Source: Elephas maximus indicus (Eukaryota > Chordata > Mammalia > Proboscidea > Elephantidae). From it: a stretch of DNA of 64,000 nt. Below the pieces are notes generated by a model. It made no database searches. It was not told where the DNA came from and worked only from the letters and a program-made list of their open reading frames with translations. The stretch covers positions 44,864,608 through 44,928,607 of the forward strand of contig NC_064824.1 of the NCBI RefSeq assembly GCF_024166365.1. The letters are read 5' to 3'. Both the position numbers and the translations under genes were made by a program. Below, one piece after another: positions 34,660 to 46,570 of this stretch; positions within the stretch are counted from its first letter, which is position 1, and each line of letters begins with the position of its first letter.

Positions 34660-36607
34660 TGGTGAGAACACAAACTTAATAGATTTGTGAAAATGAAATG
34701 TAAATGCAAAAAGGTAGTCAGTTTCTAAACCAATAAGACACACAAACTATAAGCAGTAAAATTCTCTGTAAAATAAACCGTATGGGAAAAATATGCCTTA
34801 GCAGATTGTGACCCTACAGCAATGTTTGTGTAACAGTGGAAGATGATCAAAGGAAATTACTAATAATACTTTAAAATGAATTCATCTGCTTTCTATTTAA
34901 AAAGCAAATGCTGCAAAAATTACTGAATAAAGTTTTTATACATATAAAATTTTCATTATTTTCTTTTGTCAATACTGATCATGGGATATAACTCCCAGAA
35001 GCTGAGAGATTTCTGCAATATAAAGCAAATAAAAATAATATTTTTGAGTATTTAATAAAATGGAAAGATATTAACTACATATTATTTCTTTTACATATAC
35101 AAGACGAAGTTTTATGACTCCATTTTCAGACTAAATATACATAGATTAAAAAGCATAAAATATATATTTGATATATAGCAACAAAACATATTTTTGTAAT
35201 TCTGTTAAAATATGATAGGGATACATATTAAGATGTGGTATGTTAAGTTGGAGTAAAGGGGGAGATAAAACTAAAATAAAACGATGGACAAAATCTGTCA
35301 ATATATACCACATATTAACAGATTTTTGGGTGAAGGAATTATAGGTGATTTTCATGTTTTCTTATCACTTATATACTGTATGTTACCTTTTTTTTGTAAT
35401 TTAAAAAAGTAATTACCTTGCACATTTAAAGCAAAACCTGTATTTCATAATTTGACTATTAAAATGTTTGGAGAATGTGTTACGTGCTAATTATGACACT
35501 AAACCTTTTAACTTTCAAAGATATCATAAATATAAAATTTGTTTTAAATTTGTGATGTTTTAAAAACATCATTCTAAACAGACATTGTGGCAGATTGATT
35601 ATAGTTATAATGTGATACAAACAACTGAAGTCTAACAGCAACTAGCTGAAAGCTAGCATTTTAGGGGAAATATTTTTGGCATTTACTCATTATAAAGTAA
35701 GTTGACTGAGACATATATAAACCTAGGAATCATTATTTCAATAGAGCAATGTAAGTTGACATTTCTGGGTCATCTATACAAAAATATTTTCATAAATGGT
35801 AGAAAGATGAGAGCACATGGGAGAGAATGAACATGTATGTGTGTGTACCAAAAGAAAAGCTAACACGCTTAGAACTTTAATCTTGCCAAGTATGACCTCA
35901 ACATTTTGGTCAAAACTTCTTCGTATTCTCAATTCCCATATTAATCAAGGACACATTAAAGGACCAAGATTTTGTTGTGTTTTACTGGGGCTGGGAGGGA
36001 GACTGGGAAAAATGAGTGAAAAGAGAAATAATAAGGAAAAGACAGCAACCACAGCATGTTTATTTGAAGATCAGAACTTAGGACAGGAGTTGGAGTGAAA
36101 GGGGGAAATAAAACTGAAACAAAAGGATGCGCAACATCAGTCAATTCTAGATTTAATCCATGTTATAGTTTATAATCTTCAAGTAATACCTTCTTATTTT
36201 CCCATTTAAGCATTTACTAAAACAGACAAAGCTATCCAATCTCATCAACCAATTCTATCCAAATAGAATAAATGTGTAATACCAAGGTCACTTAATAACC
36301 AATCTTCCAATGTATTATTTACAAAGCCATTTCCAAAGTGATGTGAAGTACTAACATGGTCTAAATTAAATGGAAGCTTCTTTCCCACTCCATTAGAAGA
36401 CAAGAGATTTATTTTCTAGAGAGGGCAAAATAGAGACAGTTTCTACACTGGCGGATACCAGGCATAGAGGGTGCCGGTACCAAAGACCAAAAATAAAAAA
36501 TAAAAAAGGAAGGGGTAGGGGAGACTCATTAAGAAAATGGTTCATACTGAGACTCCAGAGATCTCTTCTTTCATTTAGCTCTCAGAGGACTGTCAACCAG
36601 GCTTACA
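34660..36607. other. Unique AT-rich region, no feature seen
   Basis: About 1.9 kb without repeats I recognise and without supported coding potential. The 93-residue frame at 35817-36098 has no domain and no plausible splice context. Confidence 0.5.
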
Positions 36608-36609
36608 TC

Positions 36610-36832
36610 TTGCAGCAGGGTTTTTCACAATTGGCACGATTAATGTTCTGAAACAGATACTAATTTTTTGTTGTGGGGAGCTGCCCATGCATTGTAGGAT
36701 GTTCAGCAACAGACTAAGCCTTTGTCTACCATGTATCAGTAGCACCCCCCTTGACTCCATGACAGTCAAATACATCTCCAAATATTGTCGAATACCCCTG
36801 GAAGGCAAAACTGTCCTGGATTAGAATCACTG
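36610..36832 (+). mobile_element. MER20 (hAT-Charlie DNA transposon)
   Basis: Matches the MER20 consensus order: GGGTTTTTCACAATTGGCAC, TTGTTGTGGGGAGCTGCCCA, GCATTGTAGGATGTTCAGCA, AGTAGCACCCCCC, AATACATCTCCAAATATTGT, ending GATTAGAATCACTG. Non-autonomous, about 220 bases. Confidence 0.85.
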
Positions 36833-36983
36833 ACCTAGAATAAAAGCAAAAGATTGGAGAATTCTTCCCATGGGAATCTTGATATCCCAAACAAAAAGGC
36901 TTCCTAACACTTAAAAATATAGACGTTAGCATTTCCCCCACTCCCCAAGTGGCTCAGACAAATCTTTCTATAGTGAGAACCAC

Positions 36984-37379
36984 TGTGCTAGCAGACCTTC
37001 AAAATACAGAGGTGTTCAGAGCAGCATCTCAATAAGGGGCTATCCTGAGCCACTCTTGGGCAGACAAGAGGCAGAAGAGAAGCGGTTGTTCTAAAAAAAC
37101 TTGCACCAAGGATGTTCCGGGAAGCATGCAACAAAAATGTTCTTGAAAATTGCTTATGCAAAGTGGTATCAAGAACCGATATGAAGAAAGAATTGTTCTT
37201 TTGAAACGCCCATGATATTGGTCACACTGAACCCTGAGTATAAAAACTCTGCCCTTTTTCAGAACGACGGAGCACTCTGTACTTTTACTCTGTGCTGCCC
37301 AACTCGAGTTGCTATTCTTTAGTAAAACTCCTTGTTTCTTCTACTCCTAACACAGTACAAGATTTTCTTCTTTGACGTA
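36984..37379 (+). repeat. 5' LTR
   Basis: Starts TGTGCTAGCAGACCTTCAAA and matches 45296-45668 throughout. A TATA box (GAGTATAAAAACTCTGCC, about 37236-37253) is shared by both LTRs, with the promoter-proximal GATATTGGTCACACTGAACC upstream. No clean AATAAA is present; AGTAAA at about 37321 may be the degenerate equivalent. Confidence 0.9.
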
Positions 37380-37381
37380 TT

Positions 37382-37399
37382 TGGTGTCAGAAGCGGGAT
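37382..37399 (+). other. Retroviral primer-binding site, tRNA-Leu-like
   Basis: TGGTGTCAGAAGCGGGAT starts a couple of bases after the 5'LTR. It matches, with about one change, the complement of the 3' end of a leucine tRNA (CAA type), which would prime minus-strand DNA synthesis. Identification is from memory of tRNA 3' ends. Confidence 0.65.
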
Positions 37400-37614
37400 T
37401 TCTAAGGTGCATTATCTTCAATGACCCCAAGGTGTCGAGGACTTGGGCTTTAGTATCAGCTGAGCCATTTGAGTTCTCTGTCTCCATGGACTCCTGGGAG
37501 TTGTCTCAAGGTAAATAACCTCTCAAATCCAAGATTCACTCCTTTGTGTTGCAGCTCTTTGAGTTTTATTAAGAGTTTGTTTTTGTAATTAAGATTTTGC
37601 TATCTTTTTTGGAA

Positions 37615-39080
37615 ATGGGAAATGCCAAATCTAGGGCCAAACTGGAGCTTTCTTCCAGGAATCCTGCCCACTAAATGAGCAAACACTTGGATCCTTTAAC
37701 ATATGCATTTTTCTCTGGTTGACAGGACATCATCACAGATAGTCTGGAAAATCAGTGGCCACTCTGGGGTTGTTTGACGTACCTAAATTGGTTTTTCTGT
37801 GCAGTAGATTGGAAAATAAGGGCTCCTGGATTAAACAACCTCAATATGATGCCTAATTTGAATGTTATCTAGAGGCCTCCAAAAAACACCGAACAGTAAA
37901 ATTGCTTCTTTGCAGGATACTGTTTCCAAATTAACCAAACAAAATAAGGAACTCCAATGTCAACAACTTTGCTTCTACCCCATCTGTCCCTTTGCTGGCT
38001 GTCTCTCCTTTGTACCCATCTTTACCCTCCAATTCCTCTGACAATATTTCATCTGAATTTCCTTTCTTTTCTAAGAAACCTCTGTCTGGAAATGTCCTAG
38101 GCAGAAGCTGAGGAGCCTCCCCATATTACTTCTGCTCCCTGAACATGCTCAGAAATGCGTAGCATTTTGAAAGGTTTTCCAAAGCTATGTGAAGATCCTT
38201 ACAAGTCTGCTGGGAAACTTAAAATCCTTGTAGAAGTTTATCAGTCTGGGCTCCCAGGATTGTTTTCAGCTACGCCATATGATAACTGGGCCTGAAGAAG
38301 CTATGGTTAGAACACACTGAATGGAAAACTCCCCCAGAGGCAGTGAATGTTCCACTGCAAAGCCTCATTTAGGAAAGAAGTTAGCAAGGTGGTATACTGG
38401 TAGAGGCCCAGAAGTACAGAAACCAGGTAATGGGAACTGGTACCCGAAAAGCCAAAAAAGGGAAGGTAGGAAGTAGAACGAACACTCAAAGCAATGTCAT
38501 TCTGGTTACTAAAACTGGGAATAATCAAGGTAAAAAAAACTGATAATACCCTTACAGATGACTTCTGCCAACGTTATCGGGCAGAGGAAGGTCTCTTTAA
38601 CTTGACAATAAAAGACCTGATGCTAGCCATAAAGAAGCAAGAAATGGAAGGTTCACAGGACTGGGAAAATGTAGACTCCCATATAACAGTTTTCTGAGTC
38701 CAAAGCACTGAGAACACCCAGTGCAAAGCAAGAGAAACAAAGTAAAAAGCCCTTCAAGACAGGTTTGTTTTGAGCAGCCTTGAAGAGACCTTAGAGGCTC
38801 CCTCTAGAATGGCTAATAATTGTCCCTGCCAAGACAACCAAGTAGCAACATAGTCACAGCTGCAACAGTAAAAAGAACCAGGAAAACAAAAATGGGACAG
38901 ACCACCTCTGTCACCAGGCAACTGGGTTGGGGCCATGCCACTTGCACTTGAAATGGTAGAGGCGTGGCTCCATGAATGACTGAGGGCTCTGTCAACTTTG
39001 CCTGATCTCCTGATTTTCAGAAATATTTAAGAATGAGGATTAAGCTTAGGTCCTTCTGTTACCAGGGAAAAGCAAAGGCC
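37615..39080 (+). pseudogene. ERV gag remnant
   Basis: Starts at the ATG at 37615 with MGNAKS, a typical N-myristoylation start of a gammaretroviral matrix protein that targets Gag to the membrane. Stops follow within about 20 codons. Later open pieces (38494-38697) sit where capsid would be. The nucleocapsid zinc knuckle was not found intact. Gag is non-functional. Confidence 0.7.
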
Positions 39081-40244
39081 CAATGTTACAATTAAAGTTC
39101 AGTGAATTGTGTCTTGGGCTTTTAGATACTACTGCACAAGTGATTGTGATTTCTGTTAACACCTGAAACCAAGATGAACAGAACTTCTGGGTCTGAGGTT
39201 GCATCACTGAGACGCCTGTCGAAGCCTGACTATAGCTAAATCCCTTTGGGGACTCAATACACCCCTGTCAATTTGTTGGGCCTAGATCTTTTGTTTAAAC
39301 GGGATTTTCATTTGCAATTTTCTGAAAAGAGGGAAATACTAAGTTTGTCTGATGTTCCCAAAAATACCAACATGGGTTTTAAATCAGAACCGGTCCAAAG
39401 GGAAGAGGCTGCTTGCTGCTTGCATGTGCTGGTTTTGCACAATGACAATTCAACCCAACATAGCCCTCTCCCCACTGACATTCTTTCTTTAATCCCTTGC
39501 TATTAAGTCCACAGATATAGGCTGTTTTCTAAGCAGAGCCAATTAAGATTCAAATAAATATATGTAAATCCTTGCCAAAGATACCCCCTTAAGTGAGAAG
39601 CCTAGGAGGGGCTAGTTCCCATTATTCAAGATTTCTAAAGGTTTGATTGTTCCCTGCACTAGCCCTTGCAATACCTCTGTTCTTCCTCTGATGAAACCTA
39701 TAGGGGCTGGACGTTTGTTCAGGATTTGTTTGCCATTAGTTGCATTGTTATTCTCAGGTTTCCAGGAGCCCCAAACCCTGCTTACTACTTTACAACATCC
39801 CTCTGAACACCACCCATTTTAGAGTTGTTATATCTCTGCAGTGTTTTTTCAGTATTCCTGTCATCCTGAAAGCCAGTATTTGTTTGCTTTCATCTGGGAA
39901 ATTCAACTATTTATCTGGACTCTAATGCCCCAGATATTTACAAAATCTCCCACTTATTTTTCCCAAATTCTCCATGCAGACTTGCAGCCTTTGCAGTTTA
40001 TGAACAAATTCAAATTGCTGCAATATGTTGATGATTTATTAGTACGCTCAATGTCCCAGCAGGCTTGTATCAACAATAGTGCAGTTTTGTTAAAACATCT
40101 GGCTGCTGGTGGACATAAAGTCTCCAAAGAAAAGTTACAGCTGTCTCAAACTTCTGCCAAGTATTCAGACCACCTAATCACTGCAGAAAATATCTCTATT
40201 AACTTTAAGCAGAAGGAATTTGTGCTTTTCCTGTACCTAAAATA

Positions 40245-40400
40245 GGGAAACCCTGCTGGCATAGTGGTTAAGAGTTTGGCTGCTAACCAAAAGGTCGGCA
40301 GTTCGAATCCATCAACTGCTCTTTGGAAACCCTATGGGGCAGTCCTACTCTGTCCTATAGGGTCACTCACTATAAGTCAGAATCAACTCGATGGCAGTGA
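40245..40400 (+). mobile_element. AfroSINE within ERV pol
   Basis: GGGAAACCCTGCTGGCATAG through to CAACTCGATGGCAGTG, short subtype. Flanked by the TSD ACCTAAAA at 40235-40242 and 40405-40412. It interrupts pol between the RT thumb and connection segments, so it postdates the provirus. Confidence 0.94.
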
Positions 40401-40526
40401 ATAAACCTAAAACACAGAAACAGCTAGGAGGATTTCTAGGACTTTTTGGCTATTGTAGGACTTGGATTCCTAATTTTTCTTAGATGGCCCAACCTTTACA
40501 TAAGTATTTAAAAACTTCTGAATCTG

Positions 40527-40674
40527 ATTTATGGTGGTGTAGTGGTTAAGTGCTCTGGCTGCTAGCAGCAGTTCAAATCCATCACGTGCTCCTTGGAAAC
40601 TCTATGGGCAGTTCTACTCTGTCCTATAGGGTCACTATAAGCCAAAACTGACTTGGCGACAACAAGTTTGGTTT
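40527..40674 (+). mobile_element. AfroSINE within ERV pol, second copy
   Basis: Head TTTATGGTGGTGTAGTGG (5' end slightly truncated) to AACAAGTTTGGTTTTTG, with a small deletion around the CCAAAAGG block. Weak flanking repeat CTGATT/CAGATT. Retroviral sequence resumes directly after. Confidence 0.9.
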
Positions 40675-42535
40675 TTGAACCAGATTCACTCCGTATTCTA
40701 CCAGGAGATCAGGAGGTTATAGATAAATTAAAAGTGACTTTAACAGAAACACCTGCTATAGGCTTTCCCAACTATCACCTAAGCTTCTCTTTTTGTACAT
40801 GAAGTGTCTGGAAACACTTCAGGTGTGTTGACCCCTGAAACATGAAGGATATCAAAGATCTCCAGGGTTATTACAGCCTGCAGCTTGACCCTGTAGTTAA
40901 AGGATACCCTCCCTGTCTCTAGGCTATAGCTGCTACTGCCAAATTAGTAGAAAGCACCACCAATATAGTGCTGGGAAATTTTTTAGATGTTTATGTGCTC
41001 CATGCTATATCTGCCATACTTAGTTGTGCTCTGACTCAACATCTTTCTGCTAGTTCAAACTTCTTATGAGGTTCTTCTTCTGGCCGCATCTAATGTTAAG
41101 ACTACGTTCTGCAACTTGTTTAAATTCAGGCACCCTTCTCCCCTGAAACTGACAACGATAATTACACTATGCATAACTGCCTGGATTTAACTGAACAACT
41201 TCTGACTCCTTGAAAGGATTTAAGAGAGACTCCTTTAACTAATCCTAGTTTAGCTTTGTTTGTGGACAGCTCCAACTTAAAACCAAATCCTACTGGTTCT
41301 CATTACCAGGCTGCATACGCCATCACAACTTCTACTGAAGTTCTCAAGAGATAAACTCTCCATGGAGCTACTTCTGCCGAGCAAACTGAATTAATTGCCC
41401 TTACTAGAGCTTGTAAGCTTGCTTCGGGAAGTCTGTTACTATTTACACTGATTTTCAGTATTGTTTTGGAGTTGTATATGATTTTGGCAAGTTGTGGAAA
41501 CAAAAAGGATTTTTAATCTCTTCTGCAGCTGCCAAAGAAAATAGAACTTTAGTGGCAGACCTTTTACATGCTCTGCTACTCCCCTCTGAAACTGCTGTAA
41601 TAAAAATACAAACTCACCAGTCAAAAGGAATAGCCCAAACTGAAGAGATTAGAGATAATACTCTTGCTGACAAGGCAGCCAAACAAGCTGCTTCCAAAAT
41701 TACTACTGCCCTCATGATGCATAAAGAAAAGGATCCCTCAAACTTGTTTATTGATGGCCCCAACCTTTATGAATTAACTTCAGAAAAACTTTTAAAGCAC
41801 CAAAGACTCTTTGGAGTGATAGATGGATCCATTTCACTGGTCAAATCATTCAAAAAATATGCAGAATCTTCCCCATGTTTCAGATATTAGATTGTCCCTA
41901 CCAACCCCAATCGTCTGACCTAGTGGAAAAGACTATTGGTATGACAAAAACTCAATTAGCCAAGCTTTGTGAGGCCTTAAATTTATCCTGGATTAAGGTT
42001 CTTCCTTGAGTCCTTTTGAACTTAAGAGCTACCGCATTTGGACTCCATACACTTACTCCATGTAAGATAATTACCGGAAGACCTATGGCCCTCTCTTACG
42101 TTGCCTATACTGATTCTAATATTGATCAACCTGAATTACCAAAATACTGTCAATCTTTAATACAATATTCTAACAAATATTTTTCACAGGTTAAAGAAAA
42201 CTTTGATAACTCAAAATTAGAATCCCAAAATCTGCCTAACATTGTCCCAGGAGACTATGTATATTGGAATAGACATCAATTAAAAAACTCACTAGAACCT
42301 AGTTAGAAAGAGCCGTATCTAGTTCTCCTAACTAATCCATCTGCTGCCAAATTACAGGAAGTTAAAACCTGGATCAATTCGTCACAACTAAAGGCAGCCA
42401 AGACACCCCTGGGGACTTGTCAACTCTATGGAGAACTAAAAACCACTTTAAAATGCCTTAAAGGCCAGAAGGTTTTCACTGGCTAAATCTTTTCAGAAGT
42501 AGCCTGCTGGGTCCTTCTTCCTAATCTGAAAAGCT

Positions 42536-43370
42536 GGACTACATGAAGAACAGGGCATCAGGATTGGAGGAAGACTCATTAACAACCTGCGTAATACAGA
42601 GGATACAACCTCTTTTGCAGAAAGCAAAGAGGACTTGAAGCACTTACTGATGAAGATCAAAGACCACAGCCTTCAGTGTGGATTACACCTCAACATAAAA
42701 CAAAAATCCTCACAACTGGACCAATAAGCAACATCATGATAAATGGAGAAAAGACTGAAGTTGTCAGGCATTTCATTTTACTTGAATCCACAATCAACAC
42801 CCATGGAAGCAGCAGTCAAGAAATCAAACAACATATTGCACTAGGCAAATCTGCTGCAAGAGAACTCTTTGAAGCGTTAAAAAGCGAAGACGTCACACGT
42901 CACCTTGAAAACTAAGGTGCACCTGATTCAAGCCATGGCACTTTCAATCACCTCCTATGCATGTGAAAGCTGGACGATGAATAAAGAAGACCAGAGAACT
43001 GATACCTTTGAATTGTGGTGCTGGAGAAGAATACTGAATATACCATGGACTGCCAAAAGAACGAACAAATCTGCCTTGGAAGAAGTACAGTCAGAATGCT
43101 CCTCAGAAGCAAGGATGGTGACACTACATCTCACGTACTTTGCACATGTTGTCAGGAGGGATCGGTCCCTGGAGAAGGACATCATGTTTGGTAAAGTGGG
43201 GGTCAGCGGAAGAGGAATACCCTCAATGTGATGGACTGGCACAGTGGCTGCAACAAAGGGCTTAAGCATAATAACGATTGTGAGGATGGCACAGGACTGG
43301 GCAGTGTTCTGTTGTACATAGGGTCGTTATGAATCAGAACTGACTCGACGAACCTGACAACAACAGTGCC
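42536..43370 (+). mobile_element. RTE LINE inserted between ERV pol and env
   Basis: 5'-truncated RTE: RIGGRLINNLR-like start (42560), the GLHLNIK region, FILLESTINTHGSSSQEIKQ, SYACESWTMNKEDQRTD, LWCWRRILNIPWTAKRTNKS, tail GGGTCGTTATGAATCAGAAC. One frameshift near 42900. Its frames are not retroviral. Confidence 0.92.
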
Positions 43371-43499
43371 CAGAAAATGATGACATGTGAGGTAGACAGC
43401 AGATCCCAAGATCACAGAATAAGACCCCATGAATCTTGCTGAATTCTGTGGACTTTGCTTTATAATTACAGCTATTCTTATGTTATTAGCTTTACTTTG

Positions 43500-44870
43500 T
43501 ACTTGTGGTCTTTTTCCTTGGTAATTTTACCCAAAATGAAGGTCCACTTAACTTTTATCTTTTTCTTTTTTAGTGGTATCTTTCACTGCATGGGAAGAGA
43601 ATGCCCAATCAGTAGCTAGCACCAGCAATTTGACTGAATGTTGAATCCGTCATTCCCATCCGTAAACTGGACATGAAAATTCAGGTCCATTAGCATTTCC
43701 CTTATCAAATTATAGTCTTGAACCCAATGCTACTGTTAATTTCAACATTACCTTTAAGCAAACTATAAGTGTTAGGCTGTAGCATCCCCTGGACTCTTAG
43801 CCCAACCTCACGTATCACGCTTCAACTTAACTCAATCCATGAAATGAAGGCTGAATTGTTCTAAAATAAACTCATTTCTCAGTCGGAACAGATTATAGAA
43901 GTATTGCCTAAAGGATACTACTTCTCCACTCCACCCTGCTGATTCCCCTAGATACTTCCAAGTTCATCCCAAAGTGCAACCCAATTACCCAACTGCTTAC
44001 GGGGAAGTAAGACCAATTTAAACAATTTGTCCCCCCATGCACGAAGCTCTGGAGCCAACTGAGATTAAGGTGATTGTCCCTGTGTAACAATTCCCTTACA
44101 GAACATTGGCTTAAGCAGGTTAATGAAATTATTTCTTTCCCGGACAATTATACTGGCAACAATATGATCTGTGCTCCTTCTATGCTTGGGCATTGCCCTG
44201 TTTGGATAGTTGGAGGATGAGAGGGCAATGCACATTAGGTCACTTACAGAGTTCCCTTAAATACTCACTTTTATAACGGAAGTGTACATTGGACAAGTGA
44301 TTCGAAGATCATTTTTTGAAATGAGAGATTCCATTTTAGACTATAATCCAACAGCTGATAAACCTGGATTGGGATGGGTGTTCCTTCGAGCACTTTTACC
44401 CAATTATGGTATTCCCCAACTTGAGAAGTACATTTACAATTTATCTGCTACCCTGGCTTAGACTGCAGATGATGTTACAGATGAAATGGCTGCTCAAGAA
44501 AGATTTCAGAATCTCTTGTTAAAGTGGTACTATAGAATAGCTCTTGATTTCCTTCTAGCCCCAAAAGGAGTGGTTTGTGCTACTGCTAATACTTCCCGCT
44601 GTGTTTAGATAAACACCACGGGAGAAGTAGAACAAGACATCAGGGAAATGTGTCAAAAAGCTACCTGGCTGCATTTAATACTTCTTATGCTTGACTCTCC
44701 TATTTTAGGTATCTTTAGTTGGCTACCAAATGGTATTGTTTTTTGGCTGCATTCCATATTACAAACTCGCTCAATTCTTCTAACTTCTTTTCTGATCGCT
44801 ATAGGATTAATCAGATACTGTATGAAATGCTTGTCTAATACGATCAGAGTGAAACTTCTATAACTATGCA
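43500..44870 (+). pseudogene. ERV env remnant
   Basis: Envelope glycoprotein gene remnant. The surface part has N-glycosylation-rich pieces (about 43610-43790, with NLTECW). The transmembrane part around 44500-44620 keeps the gamma-type pattern (ALDFLLAPKGVVC). The CX6CC disulfide motif is damaged: the first cysteine of the CC pair reads Arg, and a stop follows two codons later. A hydrophobic membrane anchor and short tail lie at 44690-44863. Many stops upstream; non-functional. Confidence 0.82.
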
Positions 44871-45285
44871 AAGAATCATGTATTTCAAAGAAACTGAGTC
44901 CTTAAAAGAAAACTGCTTTCACATCTCAATTTGATCTTTCCGCTACATGTTATGTATGTGCCTTCGTTTATCCTGAATTCTATTCTTAAGCCCTTAATGG
45001 TGCCTAGATTAATGAAGAGGACCCGCCTTTATCTCTTTCCCTGGCTGTTCCATGTTGACCCTTATTGCTCTAGTTCATTCTGAATGTGTTCCTCTTATTT
45101 GGTCTAGATTGATGCCATAATCTCAGTAAGGACACACTCACCCTAAAAATGAGGTCTATAGGCACAGTAAGATTAAGGAAACAATTTTTGCTTAACCAGA
45201 ACTCCTCAAGGAAGCAGACAAAGTCCTTGCAGAAGAAAGGATACTCAATTCTGTGTGATGAGCACCCCACAACGGAGGTTGGATC

Positions 45286-45295
45286 AAAAGGGAAA
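45286..45295 (+). other. Polypurine tract of the provirus
   Basis: AAAAGGGAAA directly abuts the TG that begins the 3'LTR. This is the expected primer site for plus-strand DNA synthesis in retroviruses. Confidence 0.8.
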
Positions 45296-45670
45296 TGTGC
45301 TAGCAGATCTTCAAAACACAGAGGCATTCGGAATGAGTTCTTGATAAGGGGTTAACACAAGCCACTCTTGGGCAGACGAGGGAGTGGAGAACCGGTTGTT
45401 CTCAGAAAATATGCACCAAGGACATTCCAGGAAGTGTAACTAAAATGTTCTTGAAAATTGCTTACCTAAACTGTTACCAGGAGCAATATGAAGACCTGTT
45501 CATTTGAAATGTCTGTGATATTGGTCACACTGAACCCTGAGTATAAAAACTCTGCCCTTTTTTCAGAACGGCAGAGTGCTTTGTACTTTCAATTTGTGCT
45601 GCCCAACTCAAGTTGCTATTCCTCAATGAAACTATTTCTTCTACTTCTAACAGAGCACAAGATTTTCTTC
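45296..45670 (+). repeat. 3' LTR
   Basis: Starts TGTGCTAGCAGATCTTCAAA and parallels the 5'LTR to GATTTTCTTCTTTGA. TATAAAA is at 45542-45548. It differs from the 5'LTR at many positions, so the insertion is old. Confidence 0.9.
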
Positions 45671-45847
45671 TTTGATACCATTAACAGCTAACAAGACCCC
45701 AATTGTGTTCAGAAGTCCCAATCAGCTTTATAATGCCCCTTATTTGTATGTACACACACACAATCAAAGATCACAAAATAGCTGAAATAAGTCTCTAACA
45801 TGAAAGAGACCAAAATGTACAACCATAATGGAAAACCTGAGCACAGG

Positions 45848-45995
45848 AAAACCCACTACTGTTGAGTCAATTCTGACTCATAGTGTCCCTAAAGGACAGA
45901 GTAGTATCGCTCCATAGGGTTTCCAAGGAGCAGATGGTGGATTCAAACTGCCAACCTTTTGGTTAGCAGCCGTAGCTCTTAAACACTGCACCAGT
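45848..45995 (-). mobile_element. AfroSINE, inverted
   Basis: AAAACCCACTACTGTTGAGT to GCAGCCGTAGCTCTTAAACA; short subtype, diverged, lacking the very head. Confidence 0.9.
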
Positions 45996-46085
45996 TAAGC
46001 AGGGAGAAACAAACTTCAAAAACAAAATCCTCAAAACTGAAATTAAACCCATTGCAATAAGGGACAATACTGCACCCATGAAACA

Positions 46086-46570
46086 ATAACAAGATGCCAT
46101 GGAGAAAAAAGGGCCCCTGAAAATTAACTATATAATAGAAAAATTAAAGTCTCAAAGACTTGAAAAATCAAGTGAAGTATATTTCCCAGTAAACAGAGCA
46201 AAAGACAAAAAAAAAAAGAGAGAAACTTCCTCAGAGATGAGAGGTACAAGCTGCCAGATGGAAAGGATCCTCAAAATGGATGACTGCAGACTTAATACAG
46301 CCACATCACTGTAAAGTTTCAGAACACTGGGGACAACAAAGAGGGGATCCTACAAGCTAAAAAAAAAAAAGATTGTAGAAGCTTCCAGAAGGGATATAAA
46401 AACAATGAGAGAAATTTAAGAAATAAGAATGGCCTCAGAGCTCATATCAGATGTTAACAGTGCCTTCACAATTCTGAAGAAAAACCAACTTAGAATTCTA
46501 CATCATGCCAACAATCAGGGAAAATTAAAGACATCTACACAAAACATTTTTCTCTCAGAAAGCTACTAGA
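46086..46570 (+). repeat. Ancient L1/HAL1-like A-rich fragment
   Basis: A-rich sequence with a residual Lys/Glu-rich frame (46099-46314) and phrases such as CTTAGAATTCTACATCATGC that resemble the ORF1 region of old L1/HAL1 elements. The frame is not a host gene: no domain, and its composition follows the A-richness. Confidence 0.35.

Larger units (their letters stand above)
39080..42480 (+). pseudogene. ERV pro-pol remnant
   Basis: Protease: LGLLDTTAQVIV at about 39115-39150, with the usual Gly of the DTGA active site replaced by Thr. Reverse transcriptase: catalytic QYVDDLL at 40021-40041, followed by thumb sequence to about 40240; connection sequence (GGFLGLFGYCRTWIPNF) follows the first AfroSINE. 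RNase H: ALFVDSS at about 41253-41273 and AEQTELIALTRA at about 41375-41410. Integrase C terminus: PYQPQSSDLVEKTIG (about 41895-41940) to the SSQLKAAKTP segment (about 42380-42410). The integrase catalytic core appears deleted near 41880. Stops and frameshifts throughout. Confidence 0.88.
36984..45670 (+). mobile_element. Endogenous retrovirus, gammaretrovirus-like, degenerate
   Basis: Proviral structure: 5'LTR, tRNA-Leu-like primer site, gag, pro, pol, env, polypurine tract, 3'LTR. All reading frames carry stops and frameshifts. Two AfroSINEs (40245-40400, 40527-40674) and an RTE (42536-43370) inserted later. Spacing and motif style fit a class I (gamma-like) ERV. A possible 4-5 bp TSD is ACCAC before the 5'LTR and ACCAT after the 3'LTR; the exact LTR ends are uncertain. 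Confidence 0.93.

Noticed and set aside
43500..44870. A co-opted syncytin-like envelope gene
   Set aside because: The region has multiple stops, a damaged CX6CC motif and no continuous open frame.
46099..46314. Lys-rich 71-residue frame
   Set aside because: Composition follows the A-rich L1/HAL1-like DNA, with no domain or splice context.
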